Source: Nocardia carnea
GTDB lineage: Bacteria > Actinomycetota > Actinomycetes > Mycobacteriales > Mycobacteriaceae
NCBI RefSeq assembly: GCF_029868325.1
Contig: NZ_JARWNW010000290.1
Span: 1-64,000 of the forward strand
Direction: 5' to 3'
DNA length: 64,000 nucleotides
Part shown: one piece after another, positions 33,294-42,030 of the stretch
Layout: the number at the start of each line of letters is the position of its first letter
How positions within the stretch are numbered: position 1 is the first letter of the stretch
The notes under the pieces: generated by a model
The model's database searches: none
Seen by the model: only the letters and a program-made list of their open reading frames with translations
What the model was told of the DNA's origin: nothing
Translations under genes and position numbers: made by a program

Positions 33294-33752
33294 ATGTCGT
33301 TGCCGAGTGATATGCCCGCGTTCAACAGGTCCGTAGTGGACAATTTCCGCGCCAACGGCGGGGAGATCACGATGGAGGGAATGCTGAAAGGAGCCGACCT
33401 CGTCCTGTTGACCACGGTCGGCAGGCGCAGCGGGCGGCAACATATCGTGCCGCTCGCCTATCTGACCGACGGTGACGACCGAGTAGTGCTGTGGGCGTCC
33501 AATATGGCCGCGGCCGAGCATCCGGCGTGGTATCGGAATCTGGCCGCCAACCCGCAGGTCATCGTCGAACGCCCCACCTCCGCGGGGATCGACCTGTTCA
33601 CCGGTACCACGCACACCGCCGGCGGGACCGAACGCGAGCGGCTCTTCGACATGCTTTCGGAGCAATTCCCGCATATGGCCGCGCATCAGCAGCAGACCGA
33701 GCGGGAAATCCCCCTCGTGGTGGTGGAACGGGTATCCGGGCTGACCGGATAG
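33294..33752 (+). CDS. Ddn/F420-dependent nitroreductase-family protein
   Basis: A 152-residue protein of the deazaflavin-dependent nitroreductase (Ddn) family. The typical pattern LLTTVGRRSGRQHIVPLAYLTDGDDRVVLWASNMAAAEHPAWYRNLAANPQVIVE binds F420. Such enzymes reduce quinones, fatty acids or nitroaromatics in mycolic-acid bacteria. The gene is preceded by 198 bp without obvious operon partners. The electron donor is presumed to be F420H2. Confidence 0.85.
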   Translation: MSLPSDMPAFNRSVVDNFRANGGEITMEGMLKGADLVLLTTVGRRSGRQHIVPLAYLTDGDDRVVLWASNMAAAEHPAWYRNLAANPQVIVERPTSAGIDLFTGTTHTAGGTERERLFDMLSEQFPHMAAHQQQTEREIPLVVVERVSGLTG

Positions 33753-33848
33753 GTCGCCCACCGGCATACCCCCGCTCGGTGCGTCGTCCCACCATCGATC
33801 CCCGGCTCGAGTAGCGTATTTCCCGTCCTCGTGCTGGGAGGGAACGCC

Positions 33849-34838
33849 GTGAATCCGGTGCTCGCATTGCTGCTCGGGCTGGCGGCTCTGGTGGTGGGCG
33901 CCGAACTCGTGGTGCGCGAGGGGTCGGCCATCGCGGCCCGGTTCGGTATCAGCCCCCTCGTGGTGGGCATGACGATCGTGTCCCTGGGCACCAGCCTTCC
34001 CGAGCTGGCGGTCGGCCTCAACGCCGCCCGGCACGGGAATGCCGGTCTGGCCGTGGGCAATATCGTCGGGACCAATGTGGTCAATATCCTGCTGATCCTC
34101 GGTCTCAGCGCGCTCATCCGGCCGATCACGTTCGAGAACCGGACGCTGCGCATCGACCTACCCGCCATGATCGGGGCGGCGGTACTGCTGTTCGTGCTTG
34201 CCCGCGACGGCGGCCTGACCACCCGCGACGGGGTGTGGTTATGCCTCTACGGCGCCGCGTATCTGCTGCTGATGACGGTGCTCGCCCGCAGCGATGCACA
34301 GCGGACGAGCAGCACGGCCGGCGATTCCCGAGCTGCCGACGGTCCGGGAAGCCCCGCCGGCCCGCCCGCCGGTGAACGTTCCGTGGCGCGCGAGGCACTG
34401 CTGCTCGTCGTCGGGCTCGCCGTGGTGGTGGCCGGTTCCGAATTCCTCGTCGACGGTGCGGTGACGATAGCTCGCAACCTCGGGGTCACCGACGCCGTGA
34501 TCGGCCTGACCATCGTGGCCGTCGGCACCTCGGCACCGGAACTGGTCACCACCCTGGTCTCCACTGTGCGCGGCAACCGGGATATCGCTCTGGGCAATCT
34601 GCTCGGCTCCAGCGTGTTCAATATCGCGCTGATCCTCGGGCCCACTGTCCTGGTGGCGCCCGGCTCGGTGCCGGTACCCGACGATGTGCTGGCGCTGGAC
34701 CTGGTCCTCATGGTGGCCGCGGCGCTCGTATGCCTCCCGGTTTTCCGCACCGGCCGGAGACTGAACCGGTGGGAGGGCGCGGCGTTCGTCGCGACCTACC
34801 TCGCGTACATGGCCTGGTTGTTGACGACCAGGCTGTGA
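33849..34838 (+). CDS. Calcium/cation:sodium antiporter, CaCA family
   Basis: A 329-residue membrane protein with two related halves, each with a GTSxPEL motif: MTIVSLGTSLPELAVGLNAARHGNAGLAVGNIVGTN and TIVAVGTSAPELVTTLVSTVRGNRDIALGNLLGSSVFN. These are the alpha-repeats of YrbG-type K+-independent exchangers. About ten helices are visible, with a Gly/Pro/Ser-rich cytosolic loop in the middle. The GTG at 33849 has GGAGGG upstream; the frame extends further but lacks a ribosome site. Confidence 0.9.
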   Translation: MNPVLALLLGLAALVVGAELVVREGSAIAARFGISPLVVGMTIVSLGTSLPELAVGLNAARHGNAGLAVGNIVGTNVVNILLILGLSALIRPITFENRTLRIDLPAMIGAAVLLFVLARDGGLTTRDGVWLCLYGAAYLLLMTVLARSDAQRTSSTAGDSRAADGPGSPAGPPAGERSVAREALLLVVGLAVVVAGSEFLVDGAVTIARNLGVTDAVIGLTIVAVGTSAPELVTTLVSTVRGNRDIALGNLLGSSVFNIALILGPTVLVAPGSVPVPDDVLALDLVLMVAAALVCLPVFRTGRRLNRWEGAAFVATYLAYMAWLLTTRL

Positions 34839-34890
34839 ACCGCCCGGGGGGACGATTCGACTCGACGACGCGGGGGCAATCATGTAGCCC

Positions 34891-36807
34891 ATGAACAGCA
34901 GTGACGTCGCGCGTCTCGTCCAGGAGGTGCTTCGCACCGTCACCCACGGTGAACCGGACGTCACCGCATTGGCGGGCTCGCTGACCGAGCTCGGCCTGGA
35001 GGCCGGCGCGAGCGGCGACATCGTGGACCGGGTACGCCGCGACCGCGCCGAGGTCGCGCGCCTGCGCCGCCGCGAACAGGAGCTCACCGCACTGTTCTCC
35101 AGTGCCCGCGACCTGGCCGAGGTCCGCGATATCGATGCGCTGCTGGCCAGGTTGGTGGCGCGCGCCCACGAGATGATGGGCACCGATGTGACCTACCTGT
35201 CGGAATTCGACCCCACCACCCGCGACCTGCACGTCCGAAAGACGATGGGCGCGGTGACCCCACAGTTCCGGGACCTGCACGTCCCCGCCGGGACGGGGCT
35301 GGCGAGCCGGATCGCCGATACCCGGTCGGCGCAGTGGGTACCCCGCTACAGCGAGTACGTGGAGGGGCCCCACGAGCACACCATCGACGATGCCGTCTTC
35401 GCCGAAGGGATCGTTTCGATCCTCGGTGTGCCGATGCTGTCCGACGGCACCGTGCTCGGCGTCCTCTTCGCCGCGACTCGGCAGGAACACCGGTTCACTC
35501 CCGAAGAGATCGCGCTGCTCTCGGCGCTGGCCGACCATGCCTCGGTGGTGCTGCAGACCGCGAATATCCTCGCGCAACTCCGGGAATCGCAAGACCGCAC
35601 CCGCGGTGCCCTGGAGAAGCTGACCGCGCATCTGGAAGCCCGGGACCGGTCGAGCGCGGTGCACCAGGAACTCGTCCACGCCGTGCTGTCCGGCGGCGGT
35701 TTCACGCAGGTCGCCCGTACCTTGGCCGCGGCGCTGGACCGGCGGGTGACCATCGTCGACGCCGAATCCTTTTCGATCGCCACCTCCGCGGCTGCCGGCA
35801 ACGAGCACGTCGCGGTGAGTCTGTCGCCGGATGTGCGGGCCGCGATCTCGGTGAGCCGGTCGAGCGGGCACTGCCGCACGGTCGAGAACAACAGGTCGGT
35901 CGAGGCGGTGGCCGCCGTCACCGCCGGTGAACTGTATTTCGGCGCGCTGCTGCTCACGCCCGGCAGTGTGGAGCTGGGCCCGGTGGAGCGGCGCACGATC
36001 GAGCGGGCGGCCCAGGTCGCGGCGCTGCTGGCCCTGCAACAGCGGGCGGTCACCGACGCCTACCGCCGTGAGCGCGGCGAACTCATCGCCGATCTGCTGG
36101 ATTCGTCGCCGGAAAGGCGGCGCGATATGGACAAGCGGATGCGTAACCACCGCCTGACCTCATCCGATCTGAGAACGCTGCATATCGTCGAGGTGCCGCC
36201 GGACCGGCGGGCTCGCGCCGAACGCGCCGCCGCCGGATTTCTCGGCGACAGCGGGTTGGTGGGCGAGTATGCGGCCACCGTCGCCGTGATCGGATCGGCC
36301 GCCGATCCGATAGCCTTCGCGAACGACCTCCGCACCCATCTCATCGGCGCGCTCGGAGCTCCGGTCCTCCTCGTGACCCCGCCGCGGGCCGCCACACCCG
36401 ACGAGCTGCCGCGCCTGTTCCGTACCGCGCAGCAGACCGTGCGCCTGCTGGCGGGGCTGGGGGTCGACAACGGCGCCGTGGCCACCGACGCCTACGCCCC
36501 GTACACGGTCCTGTTCGGTACGAACCCGGAGGCCCTGCACTCGTTTCTCGATCTCACCATCGGCCCGGTCGTCGACTACGACGCCCGGCACGGCACCGAT
36601 CTGCTCGCCACCCTGCGTACTTTCGTCCGGCACGAGGCGAGCCCGACGAAAACCGCACGAGCGCTGAACTATCACCCCAACACCATCCTGCAGCGTCTCG
36701 ACCGCCTCAAAGCCCTGCTCGGTGCGGATTGGCGCCAGGACGAACATCTGTTCCGTATCTCGCTCGCCACTCGGCTGGACGAGTTGCGTTCGGTATCCCG
36801 GCAATGA
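34891..36807 (+). CDS. GAF-domain PucR/CdaR-type regulator, probably of mevalonate catabolism
   Basis: A 638-residue regulator. An N-terminal coiled region (30-70) leads into a GAF domain (about 70-230, FSSARDLAEVRDIDALLARLVARAHEMMGTDVTYLSEFD). A long linker and PucR-type central region follow, and the C-terminal HTH_30 reads FVRHEASPTKTARALNYHPNTILQRLDRLKALLG. The gene runs in the same direction as the reductase, lyase and transporter genes 145 bp downstream. The palindrome CATGTG-N7-CACATG in that gap is a candidate binding site, so the protein probably activates the operon when an intermediate is present. Confidence 0.85.
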   Translation: MNSSDVARLVQEVLRTVTHGEPDVTALAGSLTELGLEAGASGDIVDRVRRDRAEVARLRRREQELTALFSSARDLAEVRDIDALLARLVARAHEMMGTDVTYLSEFDPTTRDLHVRKTMGAVTPQFRDLHVPAGTGLASRIADTRSAQWVPRYSEYVEGPHEHTIDDAVFAEGIVSILGVPMLSDGTVLGVLFAATRQEHRFTPEEIALLSALADHASVVLQTANILAQLRESQDRTRGALEKLTAHLEARDRSSAVHQELVHAVLSGGGFTQVARTLAAALDRRVTIVDAESFSIATSAAAGNEHVAVSLSPDVRAAISVSRSSGHCRTVENNRSVEAVAAVTAGELYFGALLLTPGSVELGPVERRTIERAAQVAALLALQQRAVTDAYRRERGELIADLLDSSPERRRDMDKRMRNHRLTSSDLRTLHIVEVPPDRRARAERAAAGFLGDSGLVGEYAATVAVIGSAADPIAFANDLRTHLIGALGAPVLLVTPPRAATPDELPRLFRTAQQTVRLLAGLGVDNGAVATDAYAPYTVLFGTNPEALHSFLDLTIGPVVDYDARHGTDLLATLRTFVRHEASPTKTARALNYHPNTILQRLDRLKALLGADWRQDEHLFRISLATRLDELRSVSRQ

Positions 36808-36845
36808 CGGCCGAATGGGCGGTCAACACACCGAACAAGCGATTT

Positions 36846-36864
36846 CATGTGCTCTTGCCACATG
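36846..36864. promoter_or_regulatory. Palindrome CATGTG-N7-CACATG before the HMG-CoA reductase operon
   Basis: CATGTG (36846-36851) and CACATG (36859-36864) flank CTCTTGC. The site lies 89 bp upstream of the GTG at 36953, where a PucR-type activator or repressor would be expected to bind. Confidence 0.5.
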
Positions 36865-36952
36865 TCGCCGGTTACAGCGTGGTCGTAGCGTCGGATCCGG
36901 CAGATTTTCCCCGGGGCCGCGGATACCGCATCCCCGCGATATGGAGGGCGCA

Positions 36953-38227
36953 GTGACCGTCAACAGCAGAATTCCCGGCTTCAAGGACTTGTCCGTCGAG
37001 CAGCGCCGCTCGGTGGTTTCCGAACGGACCGGGGTTGCTGTCGCGGACCTGGACGTCCTCGACCCCGCCCGCGGCCTGGACACCGGACATGCCGATCACA
37101 TGATCGAGAACGTGATCGGTGTGCTGGGTGTCCCGGTCGGCATCGCCACCAACTTCCGGGTCAACGGCCGCGACTACCTGGTCCCTATGGCGACGGAGGA
37201 GCCGTCGGTCGTCGCCGCGGCGAGCAATGCCGCGCGGATGGCTCGCGACCTGGGCGGATTCTTCACCTCGGATACCGGTCCGGTGATGCAGGCGCAGATC
37301 CAGTTGCTCGACCTCCCCGACCCCGAGGCCGCGCGGCTACGCATCCTGGAACAACGTCCGGCCGTCGTGGACCTCGCGAACGAACAGGATCCGACGCTGG
37401 TCCGGTTCGGCGGCGGCGCCCGGGATCTGCACGTACGTCTGGTCCCGACCCGGACCGGCACCCATGTCGTGGCGCATCTGGTGGTCGATGTGCGCGATGC
37501 GATGGGGGCCAATGCGGTCAACACCATGGCCGAAGCCGTCGCACCCCGGCTCGCGGAAATCGCCGGGGGCCGGCCGCTGCTCCGCATTCTCACCAATATG
37601 GCCGATCGGCGGATCGTGCGGGCCCGCGCAGTGTTCGACCGCGATCTGCTGGGCGGGCCGCAGGTCGTCGACGATATCGTGCACGCCTCGGCGCTCGCCG
37701 AGGCCGACCCGTACCGGGCCGCCACACACAACAAAGGCATTATGAACGGCATCACCGCCGCGGTGCTGGCCACCGGTAACGACACCCGCGCCGTCGAGGC
37801 GGGCTGCCACTCCCACGCCGTCGGCCCCGACGGCCGGTACACGGCGCTGTCGCGTTTCGAGAAAACCGCCGACGGGCATCTGTCCGGAACCCTCGAAGTG
37901 CCGATGGCGGTCGGCCTGGTGGGCGGCGCCACCAAGGCGCATCCGGTGGCGCAGGCAGCGATCAAAATACTCGGGGTGGCGACGGCCGGCGAGCTCGCCG
38001 AGGTCGTGGTCGCGGTGGGGCTGGCCCAGAACCTCGCCGCCTGCCGTGCCCTGGCCGCCGAAGGTATCCAGCGCGGGCATATGAGCCTGCACGCCCGGAC
38101 CGTCGCGGTGACCGCCGGCGCGGAGGCCGCGGAGCTCGACGTCGTCGTCACGCAACTCATCCGGGACAAGAACATCCGGGTCGAGCACGCCGAGAAGGTG
38201 CTCGCGGAGCTGCGGGGCCGGAGCTGA
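36953..38227 (+). CDS. mvaA: Class II HMG-CoA reductase (degradative, NAD-type)
   Basis: A 424-residue class II 3-hydroxy-3-methylglutaryl-CoA reductase. The catalytic residues are all visible: E52 in ENVIG, K261 in NKGIMNG, D277 in GNDTR and H380 in MSLHART. Their order and spacing match the Pseudomonas mevalonii enzyme, which oxidises mevalonate to HMG-CoA in catabolism. The GTG at 36953 has GGAGGG five bases upstream. The HMG-CoA lyase gene follows after one base, so the degradative direction is more likely than mevalonate synthesis. No MVA-pathway kinases are nearby. Confidence 0.9.
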   Translation: MTVNSRIPGFKDLSVEQRRSVVSERTGVAVADLDVLDPARGLDTGHADHMIENVIGVLGVPVGIATNFRVNGRDYLVPMATEEPSVVAAASNAARMARDLGGFFTSDTGPVMQAQIQLLDLPDPEAARLRILEQRPAVVDLANEQDPTLVRFGGGARDLHVRLVPTRTGTHVVAHLVVDVRDAMGANAVNTMAEAVAPRLAEIAGGRPLLRILTNMADRRIVRARAVFDRDLLGGPQVVDDIVHASALAEADPYRAATHNKGIMNGITAAVLATGNDTRAVEAGCHSHAVGPDGRYTALSRFEKTADGHLSGTLEVPMAVGLVGGATKAHPVAQAAIKILGVATAGELAEVVVAVGLAQNLAACRALAAEGIQRGHMSLHARTVAVTAGAEAAELDVVVTQLIRDKNIRVEHAEKVLAELRGRS

Positions 38228-38228
38228 G

Positions 38229-39191
38229 ATGAGCTCGGATCTCACAACAGTCCGGCGGCCGATGCCGCACGCGCACCCGCGGCCGGGTATGCCGGCCGCG
38301 GTCCGGGTCTACGAAGTCGGTCCCCGCGACGGCCTCCAAGCCGAGGCCACCGTGGTACCGACGGCGGACAAGGCCGAATTCTGCCGGCGTCTCGTCGCCG
38401 CCGGTGTTTCGGCCGTCGAGCTCACGAGTTTCGTGTCACCGCGCTGGATTCCGCAGCTCTCCGATGCCGAAGACCTGCTGGCCGGCCTCGATCTGCCCGG
38501 CGATATCCGCCAGGTGGTCCTGGCCCCGAACCGCCGCGGGCTCGATCGGGCACTGGCCGCCGGCGCCACCGAACTCGCCGTATTCGTCAGCGCGACCGAG
38601 ACCTTCGCGGAGAAGAACCTCAACACCACGGTCCGCGGCGCCCTCGAATCCGCACGCCCCGTCGTGTCCGGCGCCGCAGCGCACGGGCTCGCCACCCGCG
38701 CGTACATCTCGATGTGCTTCGGAGATCCGTGGGAGGGCGCCGTCGACACGTGTGCCGTCGCCGATATCGCCGAACACCTCTTCGATATGGGGGTGGGCTC
38801 GATCTCGCTGGGCGACACCATCGGTGTCGCCACACCCGGACACGTCCACGACCTCCTGGAGACCCTGTCCGCACGCGGGACCCACCCCGAGACCCTGGCG
38901 ATGCATTTCCACGACACCTACGGCCAGGCGCTCGCGAACGTCTACGCCGCCCTGACCGCCGGCGTCACCGAGTTCGACAGTGCGGCCGGCGGCCTGGGCC
39001 GCTGCCCCTATGCCGCCGGAGCCACCGGAAACCTCGCGACCGAGGATCTGGTGTGGATGCTGCACGGACTAGGTATCGCCACCGGTATCGACCTGGACGC
39101 GCTGGTCGCGACCTCCCGCTGGATGTCCACCGTCCTCGGCCGCCCCAGCCCTTCGCGAGTGGTCCGCGCACTCGCCGCCTCGACTTCCTGA
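38229..39191 (+). CDS. mvaB: Hydroxymethylglutaryl-CoA lyase
   Basis: A 320-residue TIM-barrel lyase splitting HMG-CoA into acetyl-CoA and acetoacetate. The metal and catalytic motifs are YEVGPRDGLQ (R33, D34), AMHFHDTYGQ (H226, H228) and the mobile loop GLGRCPYAAGATGN with the catalytic C259. The ATG follows the reductase stop by a single base. The first 20 residues before the barrel are a short extension. Confidence 0.92.
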   Translation: MSSDLTTVRRPMPHAHPRPGMPAAVRVYEVGPRDGLQAEATVVPTADKAEFCRRLVAAGVSAVELTSFVSPRWIPQLSDAEDLLAGLDLPGDIRQVVLAPNRRGLDRALAAGATELAVFVSATETFAEKNLNTTVRGALESARPVVSGAAAHGLATRAYISMCFGDPWEGAVDTCAVADIAEHLFDMGVGSISLGDTIGVATPGHVHDLLETLSARGTHPETLAMHFHDTYGQALANVYAALTAGVTEFDSAAGGLGRCPYAAGATGNLATEDLVWMLHGLGIATGIDLDALVATSRWMSTVLGRPSPSRVVRALAASTS

Positions 39192-39224
39192 CCAGCCCGA
39201 CCCCTCGACGCCGACGGAGTACCC

Positions 39225-39719
39225 ATGCCCACCGAACCCGCGCCGCCAGTGCCGGCGGCACCGGCCGACCCACCCGCCACCGCACCGGCGGCCCCGGGCG
39301 GCGAACACCCGCAGTACCTGGAGGTGTGGGGTGACACCGTCGTCGGTCGCCATCTGGCCTTCTCCGTGGTCATCGGCATCGGGGTGAGCCTGGCCGCGCT
39401 TCTGCTGTCCGACTGGGCATTCTCCTCGTTCGTGGCGAACGAATCGCTGGCCGACGCCTACGCCCTGCTGGTGGGTATCGCCGGCTGTGTGGTGGCCGGG
39501 GTGATCTGCGGGCGGCTGTTCCGGCCGAAACGGATCGTGGTCACCGACGCGTCCGAAGACGCGGCCGTCGGCGAGGTCATCGCCACGTTGCAGGAAGAAC
39601 GGCAGGGCCTGGGATCGCTGGACGATCTGCCCGACCACACCCGGCGTGAACTGGACGACCTCGGGCTGCGCCCGCGGTTCGCCGCGGCCGAACGCGAGAA
39701 CACCGGGGTCACGTCATGA
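39225..39719 (+). CDS. Small membrane subunit of a TctA-like carboxylate transporter
   Basis: A 164-residue protein with a Pro/Ala-rich N-terminal tail, two hydrophobic segments (LAFSVVIGIGVSLAALLLSDWAF and YALLVGIAGCVVAGVICG), and a charged C-terminal half. It overlaps the large permease gene in an ATGA. It occupies the position of TctB, the small subunit of tripartite tricarboxylate transporters, but has fewer helices than usual and little sequence likeness. A role in mevalonate uptake is inferred from the operon. Confidence 0.65.
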   Translation: MPTEPAPPVPAAPADPPATAPAAPGGEHPQYLEVWGDTVVGRHLAFSVVIGIGVSLAALLLSDWAFSSFVANESLADAYALLVGIAGCVVAGVICGRLFRPKRIVVTDASEDAAVGEVIATLQEERQGLGSLDDLPDHTRRELDDLGLRPRFAAAERENTGVTS

Positions 39720-41095
39720 GTGCGATCCTCACCAGCGATATCGCGCTGGCCGTCATCCTCGCCGTGATCGGCGCGATCGTCTTCTCGCTGATCGGAATGG
39801 TGTCGGGGACCGACGAAACCGCGACCATCGCCCCGCTGACCTTGCTGGTCATCCTGCTCGGCGCGCCCCCCGCGGCGGTGTTCACGTTCTTCCTCGCCGG
39901 GGCCGTGGCCAAACATATGACGCATGCGGCGCCGACCACGCTGCTCGGGATACCCGGGGACACGATGGCGGTTCCGCTCATGCGCGAAGCGCGGATGCTG
40001 CGCGCGCTGGGCGTACCGCATATCGCACTCCGCAAAGCGATCTCCGCGGCCGTGATCGCCGCCGTGATCGCCGTCCCGGCCGCGGTCCTGTTCGCCACGC
40101 TGCTGGCCCCGGTCGCCGACCATGTCCAGTCCGCCGCGCCGTGGTTGTTCCTGCTGGCCGCGATCGGTATCGCCTATGCGTCGCCCGGGAAATGGGCGGG
40201 CGTGCTCGCGCTCGTACCGTTCGTCGTCCTCATCCTGGGTCTCAAACAGCTCACCGAGTCCTACGATGTCGCACTCAATATCAGTTATTTCCTCGGTATC
40301 GCCGTCGGACCGCTGATCGCCGACCTCTTCTTGTCACTGGGCCCGCAGGGACGTGCCGAGATGGCGCGCAAGGAGCCGGCGACAGTATGGCTCGCTCCCG
40401 ATGTCAAGACATGGAAGGGGTACTTCCCCAATCCGTTCCGGATCCTCGACCGCGGGCAGACCGGCTATGTCGCGGCCACCGCCACGGTGTCCAGCGCGAC
40501 GTTCGTATTCAGTCCGGTCGCCATGACGGTACTGATGGGCGAAGTGGTCGCCACCAGGGTCAAACACGGGTACCGCCGGCTCACCTCGGTGATTGCCGCG
40601 CGCAACGGCACCACCGAATCGACCTATATCGCCGAAGCGCTCATCCCGCTCATCGCTTTCGGGCTGCCGTTGAGCCCGGTCGCCGCCGGACCCGCCGCGC
40701 CGCTGTTCAACGCCCCACCGGTTTTCACCACCGACGACGGCAACGGCAATATCGACAATCTGTCGACCGCGCTCACCAATACCGAATTCCTCTTCTACGG
40801 GCTCGCCGCCGTCGCGGTGGCGGTGCTCATCGCCTACCCGTTCGCGATGAACTTCGCCCACCGGGCCGCCAGTATCGTCGTGCGCTACGTGAGCCACGAG
40901 GCCATCATCGCCGCGTTCGCCGGACTGGTCGTGGTGATCAGTGTCTGGGAGGGCGGGATACTCGGCCTCGCCGTGACACTCACGGTCGGCCTGGTCGGCG
41001 GGCTGCTGTGCCGGTTCTTCAAGATCCACGCCGGAGTGTTGTTCATGGGTTACTACGTGGCGGTCCTGACCATCCCCGCGGTGCTCGCGCTCTGA
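39716..41095 (+). CDS. TctA-like permease, probable mevalonate/carboxylate uptake
   Basis: A 459-residue membrane protein with about 11-12 helices. The segments GMVSGTDETATIAPLTLLVILLGAPPAAVFTFFLAGAVAKHMTHAAPTTLLGIPGDTMAVPL resemble TctA (large permease) of the tripartite tricarboxylate transporter family, including the conserved GxPGD region. The operon lacks a TctC-type periplasmic binding protein, which is unusual. With HMG-CoA reductase and lyase upstream, a C6 hydroxy-acid such as mevalonate is the likely substrate. A strong terminator follows. Confidence 0.75.
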   Translation: MSAILTSDIALAVILAVIGAIVFSLIGMVSGTDETATIAPLTLLVILLGAPPAAVFTFFLAGAVAKHMTHAAPTTLLGIPGDTMAVPLMREARMLRALGVPHIALRKAISAAVIAAVIAVPAAVLFATLLAPVADHVQSAAPWLFLLAAIGIAYASPGKWAGVLALVPFVVLILGLKQLTESYDVALNISYFLGIAVGPLIADLFLSLGPQGRAEMARKEPATVWLAPDVKTWKGYFPNPFRILDRGQTGYVAATATVSSATFVFSPVAMTVLMGEVVATRVKHGYRRLTSVIAARNGTTESTYIAEALIPLIAFGLPLSPVAAGPAAPLFNAPPVFTTDDGNGNIDNLSTALTNTEFLFYGLAAVAVAVLIAYPFAMNFAHRAASIVVRYVSHEAIIAAFAGLVVVISVWEGGILGLAVTLTVGLVGGLLCRFFKIHAGVLFMGYYVAVLTIPAVLAL

Positions 41096-41115
41096 GACAC
41101 CGCCCGTACCGAAGC

Positions 41116-41154
41116 ACGGCGTGTACCGGCCCTTCCCGGGGCGGTACACGCCGT
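41116..41154. terminator. Strong hairpin terminator ending the mevalonate operon
   Basis: 13-bp perfect arms ACGGCGTGTACCG (41116-41128) and complement (41142-41154), 13-nt loop, 20 bp after the permease stop. Confidence 0.8.
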
Positions 41155-41328
41155 TGCTGTGTCGACCGGTGCGTGCTCGATCAGTACGGGCGTTGCCGAA
41201 GACTGTGCCACCGTTTCCACAGGTTGGGAACGGACACCGGCGGTTCGCGGCGATCGAGCTGCGGGGCACACAGAATCTCCACAATTGGCGCCTGTTCTCT
41301 CCACATGGGGTGGCTAGGCTCCCCGATC

Positions 41329-42030
41329 ATGGAACAGAAGGCACCGGCAGGGGGAGCGACGGCGCGGCGGATTCTGGTGGTGGACGACGAGCTCACCATC
41401 GCCGAATCCGTGGCGGCGCGGTTGCGGGCCGAAGGGTTCACGGTGGAGTTGGCCCACGACGGGCCCGCCGCGGTCGCCGCGGCGCGCATATTCGAACCCG
41501 ATCTCGTGGTACTCGACATCATGCTGCCCGGTTTCGACGGATTGGAAGTCTGCCGGCGGATCCAGGCCGAACGGCCGGTGCCGGTGCTGATGCTCACCGC
41601 ACGCACCGACGAAACCGACCAGCTCATCGGTCTCGGCGTCGGCGCCGACGACTACCTCACCAAACCGTTCTCCCTGCGGGTACTCACCGCCCGGGTACAC
41701 GCCCTGCTGCGGCGGGTCGAACGCGCCGCGGGACAGAACGCCGCGATCACCGTGGTCGGGGATCTGCGGATCGACGCCGATCAGCGGCGGGTCTGGCGTG
41801 GCGGAGTCGAAGCGCAGCTGACGCCGCTGGAATTCGATCTGCTGGCCCGGCTGGCGCAACGCCCCCGCGCGGTGCTGGCCCGCGAACGGCTCCTCGAGGA
41901 GGTCTGGGATTGGGCCGATGCCGCGGGCACCCGCGCGGTCGACAGTCATATCAAGGCGTTGCGCCGCAAACTCGGCGCCGACCTGATCCGCACCGTCCAC
42001 GGTGTCGGCTACGCCCTGGAGAGCAGATGA
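41329..42030 (+). CDS. OmpR/PhoB-type response regulator
   Basis: A 233-residue response regulator. The receiver domain has the acidic pair DD at 19-20, the phospho-acceptor D63 in VVLDIMLPGFDG, the Thr in LTART and Lys in LTKPF. The C-terminal winged helix (LTPLEFDLLARLAQRPRAVLARERLLEEVWD ... AVDSHIKALRRKLGADLIRTVHGVGYAL) is of OmpR type. The kinase gene overlaps its stop (ATGA). No ribosome site is obvious before the ATG at 41329; an ATG at 41305 in the same frame is an alternative. The target genes are unknown. Confidence 0.92.
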   Translation: MEQKAPAGGATARRILVVDDELTIAESVAARLRAEGFTVELAHDGPAAVAAARIFEPDLVVLDIMLPGFDGLEVCRRIQAERPVPVLMLTARTDETDQLIGLGVGADDYLTKPFSLRVLTARVHALLRRVERAAGQNAAITVVGDLRIDADQRRVWRGGVEAQLTPLEFDLLARLAQRPRAVLARERLLEEVWDWADAAGTRAVDSHIKALRRKLGADLIRTVHGVGYALESR

